From Deltaproteobacteria bacterium (GTDB lineage: Bacteria; Bdellovibrionota_B; Oligoflexia; Oligoflexales; CAIYRB01): a stretch of 64,000 bases of DNA. Below, piece by piece: positions 1 to 8,984 of the stretch; within the stretch, counting starts at the first letter, position 1, and every line of letters begins with the position of its first letter. The position numbers and the translations under genes are program-made. The notes under the pieces are model-generated. The model ran no database searches, was not told the DNA's origin, and worked only from the letters and a program-made list of their open reading frames with translations. The stretch lies in the NCBI GenBank assembly GCA_016874735.1, contig VGTI01000003.1:1-64000 (forward strand), given 5' to 3'.

Positions 1-673
1 ACCCCCCCTCGACGAAATCACTGAGCTTTGCTCCCGAGCCGGAATTATCGCCAGACTTATTGGTGAACGCGCTTATGTCATTGATTCCAAACGTATGATC
101 CACACCGCCACGCCCGACAAATTTAACGCTTGCCCCAACACTCAGGCGGTCCTCAAAGAAGTTCTTCGCAAAGGCGATCGGGGCAATCATGCGGATACCG
201 GTCTCAACATCTGCAGAAATATCACGGTGGACGACCAAACTTGCTCCACCAGAGAGCCCGATTCCGATACCAAATCCCGGGAAAATCAGGTGTGGTGTTT
301 CAGTGATATTGAAATACTGTGGTTTGCCTGTATTATCCTGCAGAATACGCAAGACCCCATCTTCGGTAGAACTACTTCCGCCAGACGAGGTCATTAGCTC
401 ACCGATACTGCTCGCGGCCCCCACAGTATTGGAAGAAATCGCCAATGATGGGTTTAACAGTTCGCCTGACCAGCTCTTCAGTCGCGCCAATCCTGCGGGG
501 TTATAGAACAGAGCATTGAAGTCATCAGCGACCGCTACGTAGGCATTGCCCATGGCGAGTGGTCTCACACCGTAATGAGTCCACTTCAACTCACCCGCAT
601 AAGTCGCTGTGGCGGAGCCAACTAAAGTGAAGCAGACGGCAAGCCTGGATAACTTACTGACCAACCGACCCAT
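1..673 (-). CDS. Outer-membrane beta-barrel protein, C-terminus cut by window edge
   Basis: An open frame of 224 codons runs leftwards from an ATG at 673 to the window edge without a stop, so the C-terminus is missing. A GGAGAGG ribosome site lies just upstream. The N-terminus is a signal peptide (basic MGRLVSK, hydrophobic core, cleavage near TYAGE). It is followed by a segment with RPLAMGNAYVAVADD and FYNPAGLARL. That pattern (conserved 'MGxAxxAxADDxxAxxxNPAG') is typical of OMPP1/FadL/PorV-like barrels. Alternating glycine- and aromatic-rich strands follow. The protein should sit in the outer membrane; its cargo cannot be told. A TATAAA-like box on this strand lies at 714-719. The protein is divergent from the TetR gene, and the 222-bp gap between them may hold both promoters. 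Confidence 0.8.
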   Translation of the reverse strand, partial: MGRLVSKLSRLAVCFTLVGSATATYAGELKWTHYGVRPLAMGNAYVAVADDFNALFYNPAGLARLKSWSGELLNPSLAISSNTVGAASSIGELMTSSGGSSSTEDGVLRILQDNTGKPQYFNITETPHLIFPGFGIGIGLSGGASLVVHRDISADVETGIRMIAPIAFAKNFFEDRLSVGASVKFVGRGGVDHTFGINDISAFTNKSGDNSGSGAKLSDFVEGG

Positions 674-895
674 AGAACCTCTCCACGATCAGTAACCGAA
701 TGTGGACCTAACTTTTATAAACATTGAGTGTCTGTCGCAAAGTTTACCATGGATTCAAATTTAGCACCAAGCGATTGCTCCTATTTAGCGGCAATGCTAA
801 CATCAAAAAACGTTGTCATTACTGTTGGGTTACGGTTACGTCGCCCCTTCGGCACAAATCAACCGTGAGCACAGATTTGGAATCATGGAGAGCTT

Positions 896-1492
896 ATGTC
901 CAAGGCGGACGTTGCTGCAGAACGTAAAGATCAGATCGTCCGGGCCACGGTCGACTGTATCACCAAATTTGGTTACCACAATTTTTCAATGCAAGATGTG
1001 GCGCGGACCGCTGGAGTGAGCAAAGGCATCATCCATTATTACTTCTTGAATAAAGACGAACTGATGATGTCAGTTCTGGATAAAGTGGCCGGGGACATCG
1101 AAAAAATTCTTGCTTCAGAAATGAGCTCCATAGTTGATAACAAACGGAAGCTAGAGGTTTTCATTGAAGTCTGCTTCGATATTGTTCGGAGCACGAAAGA
1201 ATACTACCAAGTGAATATGGACTTCTGGACGCAGATCAACCAAAAAGACGAAGTTAAGAAGGTGATCGCTCGGCATTATCAGAAGTTCCGCGAGGCCGCG
1301 GCGAATGTAATCAGAGAGGGTATTACCGCTGGTGCATTCAGACCGGTTGACGCAAAAGATTATGCCTCCTACATAATTGCTGTAATCGATGGCTTAAGTC
1401 TACAATGGCTCTTCGATCAGAATTCTTTTGACTACGATCGCATTATCAAAAAAGCTGGCTCACTTGTGGTTGATGGCCTTTTGCAAAAATAA
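896..1492 (+). CDS. TetR-family transcriptional regulator
   Basis: A 198-residue protein with the classic TetR N-terminal helix-turn-helix (about residues 10-55, including SMQDVARTAGVSKGIIHYYF) and an all-helical ligand-binding C-terminus resembling the BetI-type TetR_C group. The ATG is preceded by GGAGAG. It is the first gene of a run of five same-strand genes (TPR protein, thiolase-like, FadJ-like, pyrF) with short gaps or overlaps. TetR proteins beside beta-oxidation-type genes often sense acyl-CoA. That role is inferred here from context only. The adjacent barrel gene at 1-673 could be a second target because it is divergent and close. Confidence 0.92.
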   Translation: MSKADVAAERKDQIVRATVDCITKFGYHNFSMQDVARTAGVSKGIIHYYFLNKDELMMSVLDKVAGDIEKILASEMSSIVDNKRKLEVFIEVCFDIVRSTKEYYQVNMDFWTQINQKDEVKKVIARHYQKFREAAANVIREGITAGAFRPVDAKDYASYIIAVIDGLSLQWLFDQNSFDYDRIIKKAGSLVVDGLLQK

Positions 1493-1513
1493 CCCCATAA
1501 TCCGGAAGTAGTT

Positions 1514-2620
1514 ATGGCCTCACAGTCTGCGCTAGAGGGTGACAGAATTAGAAGTCTCGTCACGAAGGTAGACAACGGAGCTATGGTTGACCCCGGCGAA
1601 AGACAGAAGGCACTCGACCTTTTCGAGCGCTATGAATGTTGGGGGCCTTATTTTCGCTTACTGAACACGATTATCACTGAGAATCCGCGGCAAAGTGAAT
1701 CCTATTTTATTCGCTTGGCTAAAGTTCAGAACCGCTACCTCGAAGATGCTTTTGCTGCTGCGGAATCCTGCGCAAATATGGTCGCGGATCTAAAATTAGG
1801 ATACCTAAGATTTAGCGAAGATATCCTGCCGCAAATCATCGAATTCGAGGACTACATAGCCGAGTCGACGATACTGTCTGCTATCTGTGACTACTTCCCG
1901 ACCGTGATCGATAGAATTTCCTGCCTAGAACGCTTGTGTATGCTCTACGAGAAGAAGACTCATAATGAAAACAGGCTGGTAGCCACCTATGAAAAGTTAC
2001 TTCTCACCGATCCTAGCAACGTGAGGGCGCTGAGATACTTTAAGCTCACCTACACTCAGAGTAACGAGTGGGATCAAGTCGTAGACATTCTACTCAAGCT
2101 CTTACAGGCAGTCCGACAACCTCAGGAAATTTTTCGAGTCGGCCAGGAATTAGCCGCAATTTATCTGTACCAGATGGATAGACCCAATGATGCTCTGTTG
2201 ATTCTGGATTCTCACTGCGCCGACAGCCCACTAGACACGTCAAATATTGCATTTGACGCCTATCAACGTCTAGCTGACTGGGATGGTTGTCTAAAGGTCT
2301 TACGCCAGTGCCTCCTAAATGTCGATTCTGAACGCTCTCGCGCAGTTCTCCATTACAAAATTGGCAATTTCAGCATGCAAATCGGCCGCCTCGACGACGC
2401 CATCGAAAACTTTAGTAAGGCCACAAAAATTGCTCCAGAATTTCTCGATGCATATGAGGGAATCATCGCAGTAAAACTACAGCAGCGAGACTGGGCAGGA
2501 GTCGATCAGTGGCTCGATGGACTCAGTAAAAATACGCAGGATGAAAAGCTGCGTAGTCAGCTTCAACACGCGAGGTCAAGGCTCCGCGACGGTATGGCCC
2601 ATGCCGATCAAATTCAATGA
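1514..2620 (+). CDS. TPR-repeat protein of unknown function
   Basis: A 368-residue, mostly helical, soluble protein with no signal peptide. Tetratricopeptide-like helical pairs are clear in the C-terminal half (for example 'AVLHYKIGNFSMQIGRLDDAIENFSKA', given here only as its position, about residues 278-305) and weaker in the N-terminal half. The ATG has GGAAG upstream and begins 21 bases after the TetR stop. Its 3' end overlaps the next start (2601) by 20 bases, which suggests translational coupling. TPR proteins serve as interaction scaffolds. The partner is unknown, though the neighbours in the operon are obvious candidates. Confidence 0.8.
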   Translation: MASQSALEGDRIRSLVTKVDNGAMVDPGERQKALDLFERYECWGPYFRLLNTIITENPRQSESYFIRLAKVQNRYLEDAFAAAESCANMVADLKLGYLRFSEDILPQIIEFEDYIAESTILSAICDYFPTVIDRISCLERLCMLYEKKTHNENRLVATYEKLLLTDPSNVRALRYFKLTYTQSNEWDQVVDILLKLLQAVRQPQEIFRVGQELAAIYLYQMDRPNDALLILDSHCADSPLDTSNIAFDAYQRLADWDGCLKVLRQCLLNVDSERSRAVLHYKIGNFSMQIGRLDDAIENFSKATKIAPEFLDAYEGIIAVKLQQRDWAGVDQWLDGLSKNTQDEKLRSQLQHARSRLRDGMAHADQIQ

Positions 2621-3659
2621 AGGTCTATTAATACGAGAATACCCAACGGCTCACCTAAAAATCCTGGGTGAAGGCTTTGTGCAGCGCAGCTTTGCCGAAC
2701 TAAGGCCGCAGCGCATGAACCACGTCAAGACTGCTGCAACTCTAGTGCGTCAGATGCAGCTGTCTGATCACCAGACAATGAGTGCAGCTACCGTACTTAT
2801 GCCCTTGCAAAACCACGACATGAGAGAGGTGCAGCGACACCTAGTTGATATTAAAGCTCTTAGCTTTAGACCGTCATGTCTGACTAGTTTCCTAGAAATT
2901 ATTATGCGGCCAAATGAGTTACAAGGTCTTGCAATTCTCAGTGACGGTGACCGTCCCAACACCGATGCTCATGGAGCTTTTGCGCGTGCAATGAGCTCGC
3001 AAAATCCCGGTAAAGAGCGGAGGGTTGCCCGAATTATTGCTGAATCCATGATGAAGGTAAGGGCCAACTACCCGCCGCAGTCGGCGGAGCGGTGGAAATT
3101 AGTAATCGAAGAGCGCCTCGGCAAGGCCACTTTTTTAGATCTTACGGAGCCCAGTTGGAGAGCATCTCTGAAAAGACTGCAATTTTTAGCAGCTCGCGAC
3201 CTCGCTCTTGCAGCAAAAGCCCCCCTTGAAGCACCCGAAGGCTGGGGTATGGCGACTCTACGTATCGCACCACACTCCATCTCTACGAAGGGGATCCAAG
3301 AGCGCCAATTGAAACTTGCATGTCTGAGTGTGCGAATGCCAGGGACTCAAATCAATCTCGATACTGGCGGCAAGCTGTGCTCATTGGCAAATCAGTGGCT
3401 CCAATCACAGTTTGGACTGACTACAAACGATCTCATAAAGCTTGTGATCTCGGATCCTTTTATTGTGATTGCAAACACTATTGCAGATGCCTTTAAACCT
3501 AGTGCATCGATAGCTGCCGCATCCATATACCCCGATGCAGTTTTTGGCTGGCAACCCGTCATCACGGCGGCCGAATTTTGCATGGGACACAAACTACCCG
3601 CGCTTGCAATTTTCACGGGCAACTATCCGGATGTTCATCTCTTGGCGGCAACCGCATGA
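2601..3659 (+). CDS. Divergent thiolase (FadI/FadA)-like protein, probably inactive or altered
   Basis: 352 residues from the ATG at 2601; longer upstream starts would lie inside the TPR gene. No strong family signature is obvious, but reading against the FadI-type thiolase pattern shows several collinear matches. There is a Ser-Cys-Leu-Thr-Ser-Phe segment with Cys93 where thiolases carry the acyl-accepting Cys. A 'GLTTNDLIKLVISDPF' stretch (about 272-287) sits where thiolases have 'GL...DL...E.HEAF'. A Gly-His pair (His330) sits where the catalytic GHP motif lies. The thiolase Glu-Ala-Phe and the second catalytic Cys with its glycine-rich loop are absent, and the protein is shorter than the usual ~390-430 residues. 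The partner gene downstream is FadJ-like, which supports the reading. Thiolase ancestry is inference; the open frame itself is secure because it is ATGA-coupled to the next gene. Confidence 0.5.
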   Translation: MPIKFNEGLLIREYPTAHLKILGEGFVQRSFAELRPQRMNHVKTAATLVRQMQLSDHQTMSAATVLMPLQNHDMREVQRHLVDIKALSFRPSCLTSFLEIIMRPNELQGLAILSDGDRPNTDAHGAFARAMSSQNPGKERRVARIIAESMMKVRANYPPQSAERWKLVIEERLGKATFLDLTEPSWRASLKRLQFLAARDLALAAKAPLEAPEGWGMATLRIAPHSISTKGIQERQLKLACLSVRMPGTQINLDTGGKLCSLANQWLQSQFGLTTNDLIKLVISDPFIVIANTIADAFKPSASIAAASIYPDAVFGWQPVITAAEFCMGHKLPALAIFTGNYPDVHLLAATA

Positions 3660-5569
3660 GTAACAGAATGTCAGACAATATGATTGTTATCTCTCTCCCT
3701 AATGTTCTTTGCTTTTATCAGCAAGCTGCGGGAGAGATTGTAGGGCGACTTGCTCAAATTGCTGAAAACTTGCACAAAACCAATACAAATCAGACTACTG
3801 GGGTGCTTTTACTTCAGTCTGGTGTAGCGCAAGATGCCGTTAGCCCGTGGATATCTGAGCTCGGAAATGATTGTCTTTTCAATGATCTCGTTCAGCGCAT
3901 TGATGCCTGGCGCTGGCTACTTTCCCTAATCCGAAACTCGCCAGTTCCTTGGACCTATGCCGCAGCTGCAAATTGCTATGGTAGTGCGTGGGAATTGGCT
4001 CTGTCATGCCATCATAGATACTGGTTCAATTCAAGGTCGCTACTCGGATTTCCAGAAATAGAGGCCGGCGTCTTTCCACCCGGCGGATTATTGGAATCAA
4101 TGAGTAAACGAGCCGGTAGAACGAGAGAGCGATGGCAAGCAACACCGGTATGCGCCGCCAAGGTGGCACTCAGTGATGGTTTGATCGACTATTGCTCGGA
4201 TGCCAGTAACTGGCACGATCAGGCCCGGAGGATTTTCAGCGAACTGATTGCCGTTCAACCCACTGCAGGTGTCAGGCCGATGAGGCGAACGCGTCCGCGC
4301 CATGATTTTGTATCAGTGGACGCACAGTCAAGACGGGCAGCCTATAAGCAAATTGAAAGCGTCTCCTCGCAGGAAAAGTTTGGCAAGGCAAGCGGTCCGA
4401 CGGCCTGGGATTACTGCTGGCAACTAGTGAGCGAGAGAGCAAAACTGAGGCAACCCGCAGATCTAGGGAGAATAATAAGTTTAATTGCAACTCGCTACCT
4501 CCTTCTACCACAGTATAGTAATTGGCTGGAGAAGCAGCTCGTTACTGCCCCTAGAACGGCGATCACTCTGGTGTCTGAAGCACTCATCGCTTCACCACCG
4601 GTGGCTATAAATCTTACACTAGGGATACCCCCATCTTCCGTACTTTCAAAGTTACTGGAAAACCAGCAACAAGTTTTGTTAGTTGCCAATGATGCTCGCG
4701 AACTTATCCCGGGACTTAATTTACTTTTTGCCCGCATTGAGCGGGCTCTTGGTATCGTCGCAGCTCAACATTTGTGGGAAAGGGGTGTCACTTGGTGTCA
4801 AGGTCAACCAACTGGCTTTAGTGGTCCGGTTCTCGCGTGGACAGCCGATGATTTTTTTAGCGTTTCCGAGGCACAAGTTGAATATCGCTTCTTCCGACTG
4901 AGTGGCAATCATATTGAATCTATTCCCGGTGTTTTAGAATTCTCGCAAGAACCAGCAATCCTACCGAGGACAATAAAGAATATACTCACGCATGTCAGCG
5001 ATGCCGTGGTCCGCAATCCTGATATGTCCCGATCTATCACACCACTTTCCATGCAATTTAGGTCTCTCTTTTTAGACGAACTCATTCGGACGACTTCCTT
5101 TTGTGATCATGATCTGGCTGCCGCTGTGGGCTCTCTGCAGAGATCAGGTTGGGAATTTGCCGGCAGTGAAGATAATTGGGAGCGTTTCCTGAAAATCAGA
5201 AACATCATTAATCCCAACAGAGACGGATCCACTTTAAACTCAAACATGCCTCGATTTGACTTCGAATACACCAGTTGGCGTCAGGCCAAGCAGCTTGCTA
5301 AACGCCTCCCATCAAGAAACCTCCGAAATTGGAATCATGTGAGCCTCAGTCAACACATGGCTACCTACCTAGGGATTCTTACTCGATTGACTGAAACCAC
5401 CAGTGGGGTCGAATTTGGACCAACGTTGGACTTTCTCGCTGGAGTGTCGTTAGGCATACCTCAAGGAATCGGCAGTCCGATGACGTTTTTGAGGCTGAGA
5501 GGTAGTCGCCGTACGGATCATTATGCTAGAAATCATTGGCAACATTTATTTCATTCTGAGCGTACATGA
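3656..5569 (+). CDS. Divergent FadJ/FadB-like multifunctional beta-oxidation protein
   Basis: 637 residues from the ATG at 3656, which overlaps the upstream stop (ATGA). The N-terminal ~200 residues are crotonase-like. A 'YGSAWELALSCHHRYWF' segment (about 108-124) and 'GFPEIEAGVFPPGG' (131-144) align with the enoyl-CoA hydratase core and keep both catalytic glutamates (Glu113, Glu134). The first oxyanion motif (AGADI) is not recognisable. Residues ~318-366 align with the start of the 3-hydroxyacyl-CoA dehydrogenase Rossmann fold, ending in 'LLFARIERALG', but the dinucleotide loop GxGxxG reads G-I-P-P-S-S. The C-terminal ~520-590 region resembles the HADH C-terminal helices. So the architecture is that of FadJ (usually ~710 residues), with the NAD site apparently destroyed. 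It is also ATGA-coupled to pyrF. Confidence 0.6.
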   Translation: MSNRMSDNMIVISLPNVLCFYQQAAGEIVGRLAQIAENLHKTNTNQTTGVLLLQSGVAQDAVSPWISELGNDCLFNDLVQRIDAWRWLLSLIRNSPVPWTYAAAANCYGSAWELALSCHHRYWFNSRSLLGFPEIEAGVFPPGGLLESMSKRAGRTRERWQATPVCAAKVALSDGLIDYCSDASNWHDQARRIFSELIAVQPTAGVRPMRRTRPRHDFVSVDAQSRRAAYKQIESVSSQEKFGKASGPTAWDYCWQLVSERAKLRQPADLGRIISLIATRYLLLPQYSNWLEKQLVTAPRTAITLVSEALIASPPVAINLTLGIPPSSVLSKLLENQQQVLLVANDARELIPGLNLLFARIERALGIVAAQHLWERGVTWCQGQPTGFSGPVLAWTADDFFSVSEAQVEYRFFRLSGNHIESIPGVLEFSQEPAILPRTIKNILTHVSDAVVRNPDMSRSITPLSMQFRSLFLDELIRTTSFCDHDLAAAVGSLQRSGWEFAGSEDNWERFLKIRNIINPNRDGSTLNSNMPRFDFEYTSWRQAKQLAKRLPSRNLRNWNHVSLSQHMATYLGILTRLTETTSGVEFGPTLDFLAGVSLGIPQGIGSPMTFLRLRGSRRTDHYARNHWQHLFHSERT

Positions 5570-6441
5570 CCTTGATACAATCCAGCTTCGTTAATTCCCT
5601 GTCCTCTAAAATCCGCTCTGTTGGTAATGCACTATGCGTAGGGTGTGACCCGGACATATTAGAGTCACCCAGATTCACCCGGGAATGGCTTGAACGCCAT
5701 GGGCCCGTCTCTTTTCTCGAGAATTTTAGTCGTTCTTTAATCGAGGCTGCCGCTGATAAGGTACCGGCCATCAAGTTCCAAAGTGCCTTTTTTGAGGCGT
5801 GGGGCCCAGACGGTTTCCGAGTATTGCAGTCAGCAATAAAATTTGCCAACGAGTGCGGCTTGTTGACTATACTTGATGCCAAAAGAGGCGACATCTCTTC
5901 AACTATGCGAGCTTACGGACAGATGGCATTCGATGTGATGGCAGCCGACGCACTTACAGTCACCCCCTATATGGGTACCGACACAGTGTCGCCCCTCGAG
6001 CCTTGGCTCAAGAGGGGGCGTGGAGTTTATCTAGTATGGGTGAGCTCCAATGCGAGTGGTGCGTCAGTCCAGGATTGCCCCATAGGGCCCACCAATGAAC
6101 CTCTATCAACTCGAATTTATCAAGAAATCCTCAATTATTTTGAAGAAGTTAAATTGAGCGACTCATTTGGACTCGTCGTAGGTGCTACCCGAGTATCAAG
6201 TATCGAGTATAAAACTCGGTCAAGCCTCCTTAATAAGGCACTTTTGATGCCGGGCGTAGGAGCCCAGGGCGGAACAATCACCCCAGAACTGCGCCGCCTT
6301 GTGGAGAGTGGTCGAACTTTAGTTCCACAGTCTAGACAGCTAAGTAGGGGTACACCCGACCTAAAACATTGGGACGATTTACGAGATCATGTGAATCAGC
6401 AGATATACAGTGCGACGAGCCATCTGCTTGTGACAACTTAA
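5566..6441 (+). CDS. pyrF: Orotidine-5'-phosphate decarboxylase
   Basis: A 291-residue OMP decarboxylase that makes UMP in de novo pyrimidine synthesis. The N-terminal CVGCDPD motif, the catalytic LDAKRGDIS motif (about residues 104-112) and the phosphate-binding 'LMPGVGAQGG' near the C-terminus mark it. Its length and spacing fit the longer 'type 2' PyrF found in actinobacteria, myxobacteria and others. The start overlaps the preceding stop as ATGA, so it is the last gene of the TetR-TPR-thiolase-like-FadJ-like operon, an unusual neighbourhood for pyrF. Its stop overlaps the stop of the convergent TPR gene. Confidence 0.95.
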   Translation: MTLIQSSFVNSLSSKIRSVGNALCVGCDPDILESPRFTREWLERHGPVSFLENFSRSLIEAAADKVPAIKFQSAFFEAWGPDGFRVLQSAIKFANECGLLTILDAKRGDISSTMRAYGQMAFDVMAADALTVTPYMGTDTVSPLEPWLKRGRGVYLVWVSSNASGASVQDCPIGPTNEPLSTRIYQEILNYFEEVKLSDSFGLVVGATRVSSIEYKTRSSLLNKALLMPGVGAQGGTITPELRRLVESGRTLVPQSRQLSRGTPDLKHWDDLRDHVNQQIYSATSHLLVTT

Positions 6442-7412
6442 ATCGCCGGGGTAATGCCTCCCAGCAGTGTTGAAGCTAGGTCTAACCAGCCAACGTCGTG
6501 TAGTCCCCTCAAAACCTGTGGGAGCGCGCGTACAAGGTCAGACTTCGTCGACATACCTACCCATTTAGCCTGATTCATGATCTTCACTGCGTCGGGCTTT
6601 CGACCCGTACGACAGGCCAACCTAAGTAATGTAAATACGACGGTCGGGTTTTCGGAGAATGCTGTCATCAACTTAGCGCCAACTTCAAATGCCTCCTGAG
6701 CAAGTGCTAATGGAACATTATTCTCAAGTGCAACCAATGCCATGTAAAGACTGACTTCAAAATTATTGGGAGATAGCTCCCGACACTGACGCAAAGCGAC
6801 GAACGCTCGCTCAGGGTCTCCAGAGATGTGCCTTGCCTTAGCCAATTGAAACCAAGCGATGGTCTCGGATCCAGAAAGCCTCGTTGCAATTTCTAAAACC
6901 TCAACGGCTTCTGTGCACCGACCGAGTTCAAGTAGCGCCTGCCCATGCAGCGTGTACAGCGGGGCAAACGGTTGATCGACTTTTTCACACTCTGCAATGC
7001 AATATTCCAACCGCCCGGTATTTAAGGCAGTCCAGGCCGCAAAAAATCTAAAAACCGCGAGTCTTGTGGAGTCAGCTCCTGATTTCATGGCTTCAAAAAA
7101 CTGATCGCCCTGATTTTTACGTACCGATTGTTCGGCAATCAACCCTACGAGCTCCATCATCTGAGCGCCATGACTATCGGCGAGCTCTTCGGCAAGCAGA
7201 AAGTCCTGCAGCGGATTTTTGGATTTTTGCAAAAACAAACGAAAAGCATCTAGCCATCTTCTGATGCCCACAGACTCGACAGAATGTATAGCATCACACA
7301 ATCGCCAAACTAAAAAATCAGGCAATTTTTCAAGTCCAGGTGGCATTTGCGCTTGTTGATTAAACCATCGCTGAAGTCTTGGAAAGATAGACAACTGAGC
7401 AAGTGTTTCCAC
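6438..7412 (-). CDS. TPR-like repeat protein
   Basis: A 324-residue soluble helical protein. It starts at a GTG at 7412 with GGAGA six bases upstream. TPR-like pairs are visible in the middle (for example 'LYTLHGQALLELGRCTEAVEVL' region and 'AWFQLAKARHISGDPERAFVAL', about residues 150-210). No catalytic domain, signal peptide or membrane segment is seen. It is convergent with pyrF and overlaps it by the stop codons. It stands alone as a transcription unit, 130 bases from the divergent ComEC-like gene. Function unknown. Confidence 0.78.
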   Translation of the reverse strand: METLAQLSIFPRLQRWFNQQAQMPPGLEKLPDFLVWRLCDAIHSVESVGIRRWLDAFRLFLQKSKNPLQDFLLAEELADSHGAQMMELVGLIAEQSVRKNQGDQFFEAMKSGADSTRLAVFRFFAAWTALNTGRLEYCIAECEKVDQPFAPLYTLHGQALLELGRCTEAVEVLEIATRLSGSETIAWFQLAKARHISGDPERAFVALRQCRELSPNNFEVSLYMALVALENNVPLALAQEAFEVGAKLMTAFSENPTVVFTLLRLACRTGRKPDAVKIMNQAKWVGMSTKSDLVRALPQVLRGLHDVGWLDLASTLLGGITPAI

Positions 7413-7542
7413 TGCATCTCCATGCCCTAGAGGTTATCTTAGTTTCATTGCCTTAGTTTACCACGACCAATATCTGGTAGTTGGTTTATATGTCCGTTCC
7501 AGCCTATTGTCGGAAGAGGCACGAAGTCGTATTTATTCGTGA

Positions 7543-8934
7543 ATGATTGGACTTTGGCTCACAAGCTTCTCGATTGGAAACCTGCTCGCACAATGCAGGT
7601 TAATTCAGCCGTTTCAGACAAGATGCTCGACCGTTTTACTTTTGTTTTCCGTGGTCCTCTTTTTTCTTTCACGGATAAAGAACTTTAGAAATTTATTCCA
7701 AATCTCACCGCCTCAAATAGTCGCCGTATGTTTGGCGCTGATTTGGTCTAGTAATCATAGCGCTCCCTCACTCGAATTCGGGGACTCTGGGCCCTTTAAC
7801 CCATTTTTCGGAGTGTTTACGACGAATCGGGGACGCGGTCCCCTTTTAATTAAAACACCGTCGGGACTGTTTCAAACATATGGAAATAGGAGTTCCATGG
7901 ACTCGGGTGAGGTCACGGTGACTGCTGATGCCACACTTTTTAGACGGCACAGATCTTACTTCAGTCACTCGAACGAATTACATACCAATTCAACAATCGA
8001 TCCTGCCGAGAGGAGGATTCGCCAATGGTTTGCTAAGAGTGCACGGAGCCTGGGATTAAGGCAAATGAGATGGCTCAAGGCTGTAATTTTGGGCGAAATG
8101 GATCAACTGCCTCGTGATCTGCACCGGGCTGTCAAAGCAACTGGTCTCCATCATCTTCTAGTAATAAGCGGCATCCACCTAACTGTAGTGACTCAACTCA
8201 CTTTTCTTGCGCTAGGCTTCATACCTACCACTTTATATGCCCTACGTTTGATATCGGCTACGCGATGGCTTGACGTACAAGCGATCATGCGATTGATTAA
8301 TACGTCAATCTCAGTCATGTATTTCATACTTGTTGGATGTCCACCCAATGCCGAGCGAGCGCTAATCGCCACTGTGACCTACAATATTTTTCGGGTATTT
8401 GTAGGATCACCACCGGCCGTAACGCACCTGCAGGTCATGCTGCTTTTACAGTCCCTAATTTTTCCAATCGGCTTTATCGGTGAGGCGAATTTACTCGGCT
8501 GGGGCGCCTATCTAATACTAGCTCACACTAGAATTCGATTGGGTTTTCGAAATAAGCACGGTTTACATGCATTGATGCAGTCGCAGATATCGCTATGTTT
8601 ACTGGGCACCGCGGTATTTGGCGAACTTAACTTTTTACCAATACTGTTTATGCCAGCCTTGATGCCGGTCTTTACATGCCTTCTGACGATGACTGGGATG
8701 GCTTTTTTGTTGCCCGAGACACTCCAGCCTGAGATCGCGCTCAGCCAACTTCACAGAGCACTTCAGTGGCTGTTATTAACACTCGAAACCGCTGTGACAC
8801 GTTGGCCATGGCTAAGTATTGGTCATGACGTTTTGCCACCTTGGTTCAGATATAGTGCGCTAATCTTGTCGGCAGTTATTTTGCTTAATGCGATAAGGGC
8901 ACTAAGCACATGTCAATCGACAACCGATTTTTAA
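7543..8934 (+). CDS. ComEC/Rec2-like membrane protein, short form lacking the nuclease-like domain
   Basis: 463 residues with several hydrophobic segments. Residues 176-216 carry the ComEC competence-domain signature: 'LKAVILGEMDQLPRDLH', then 'ATGLHHLLVISGIHLTVV'. It is followed by 'ILVGCPPNAERALIA', matching the family's 'xxxGxxPSxxRA' helix. An OB-like beta region precedes it (about 85-140). ComEC is the inner-membrane channel for single-stranded DNA during natural transformation. Full-length proteins are usually ~700-800 residues and end in a metallo-beta-lactamase-like domain. Here the protein ends after the competence-domain helices, and the next gene is on the opposite strand. So this is either a naturally minimal ComEC or a truncated one. 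No frame-shifted remainder is seen in the 50 bases downstream. Confidence 0.8.
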   Translation: MIGLWLTSFSIGNLLAQCRLIQPFQTRCSTVLLLFSVVLFFLSRIKNFRNLFQISPPQIVAVCLALIWSSNHSAPSLEFGDSGPFNPFFGVFTTNRGRGPLLIKTPSGLFQTYGNRSSMDSGEVTVTADATLFRRHRSYFSHSNELHTNSTIDPAERRIRQWFAKSARSLGLRQMRWLKAVILGEMDQLPRDLHRAVKATGLHHLLVISGIHLTVVTQLTFLALGFIPTTLYALRLISATRWLDVQAIMRLINTSISVMYFILVGCPPNAERALIATVTYNIFRVFVGSPPAVTHLQVMLLLQSLIFPIGFIGEANLLGWGAYLILAHTRIRLGFRNKHGLHALMQSQISLCLLGTAVFGELNFLPILFMPALMPVFTCLLTMTGMAFLLPETLQPEIALSQLHRALQWLLLTLETAVTRWPWLSIGHDVLPPWFRYSALILSAVILLNAIRALSTCQSTTDF

Positions 8935-8984
8935 ATTTAGACAAATTTCCGGAATTTTCGACCGTTATATTAGTCAAGTTATGA

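Noticed and set aside
724-1019. Small plus-strand frames just before and inside the TetR gene
   Set aside because: They overlap the TetR coding region in other frames and have no ribosome site.
5526-5894. 122-codon minus-strand frame over the start of pyrF
   Set aside because: Antisense to a certain gene, with no domain or ribosome site.
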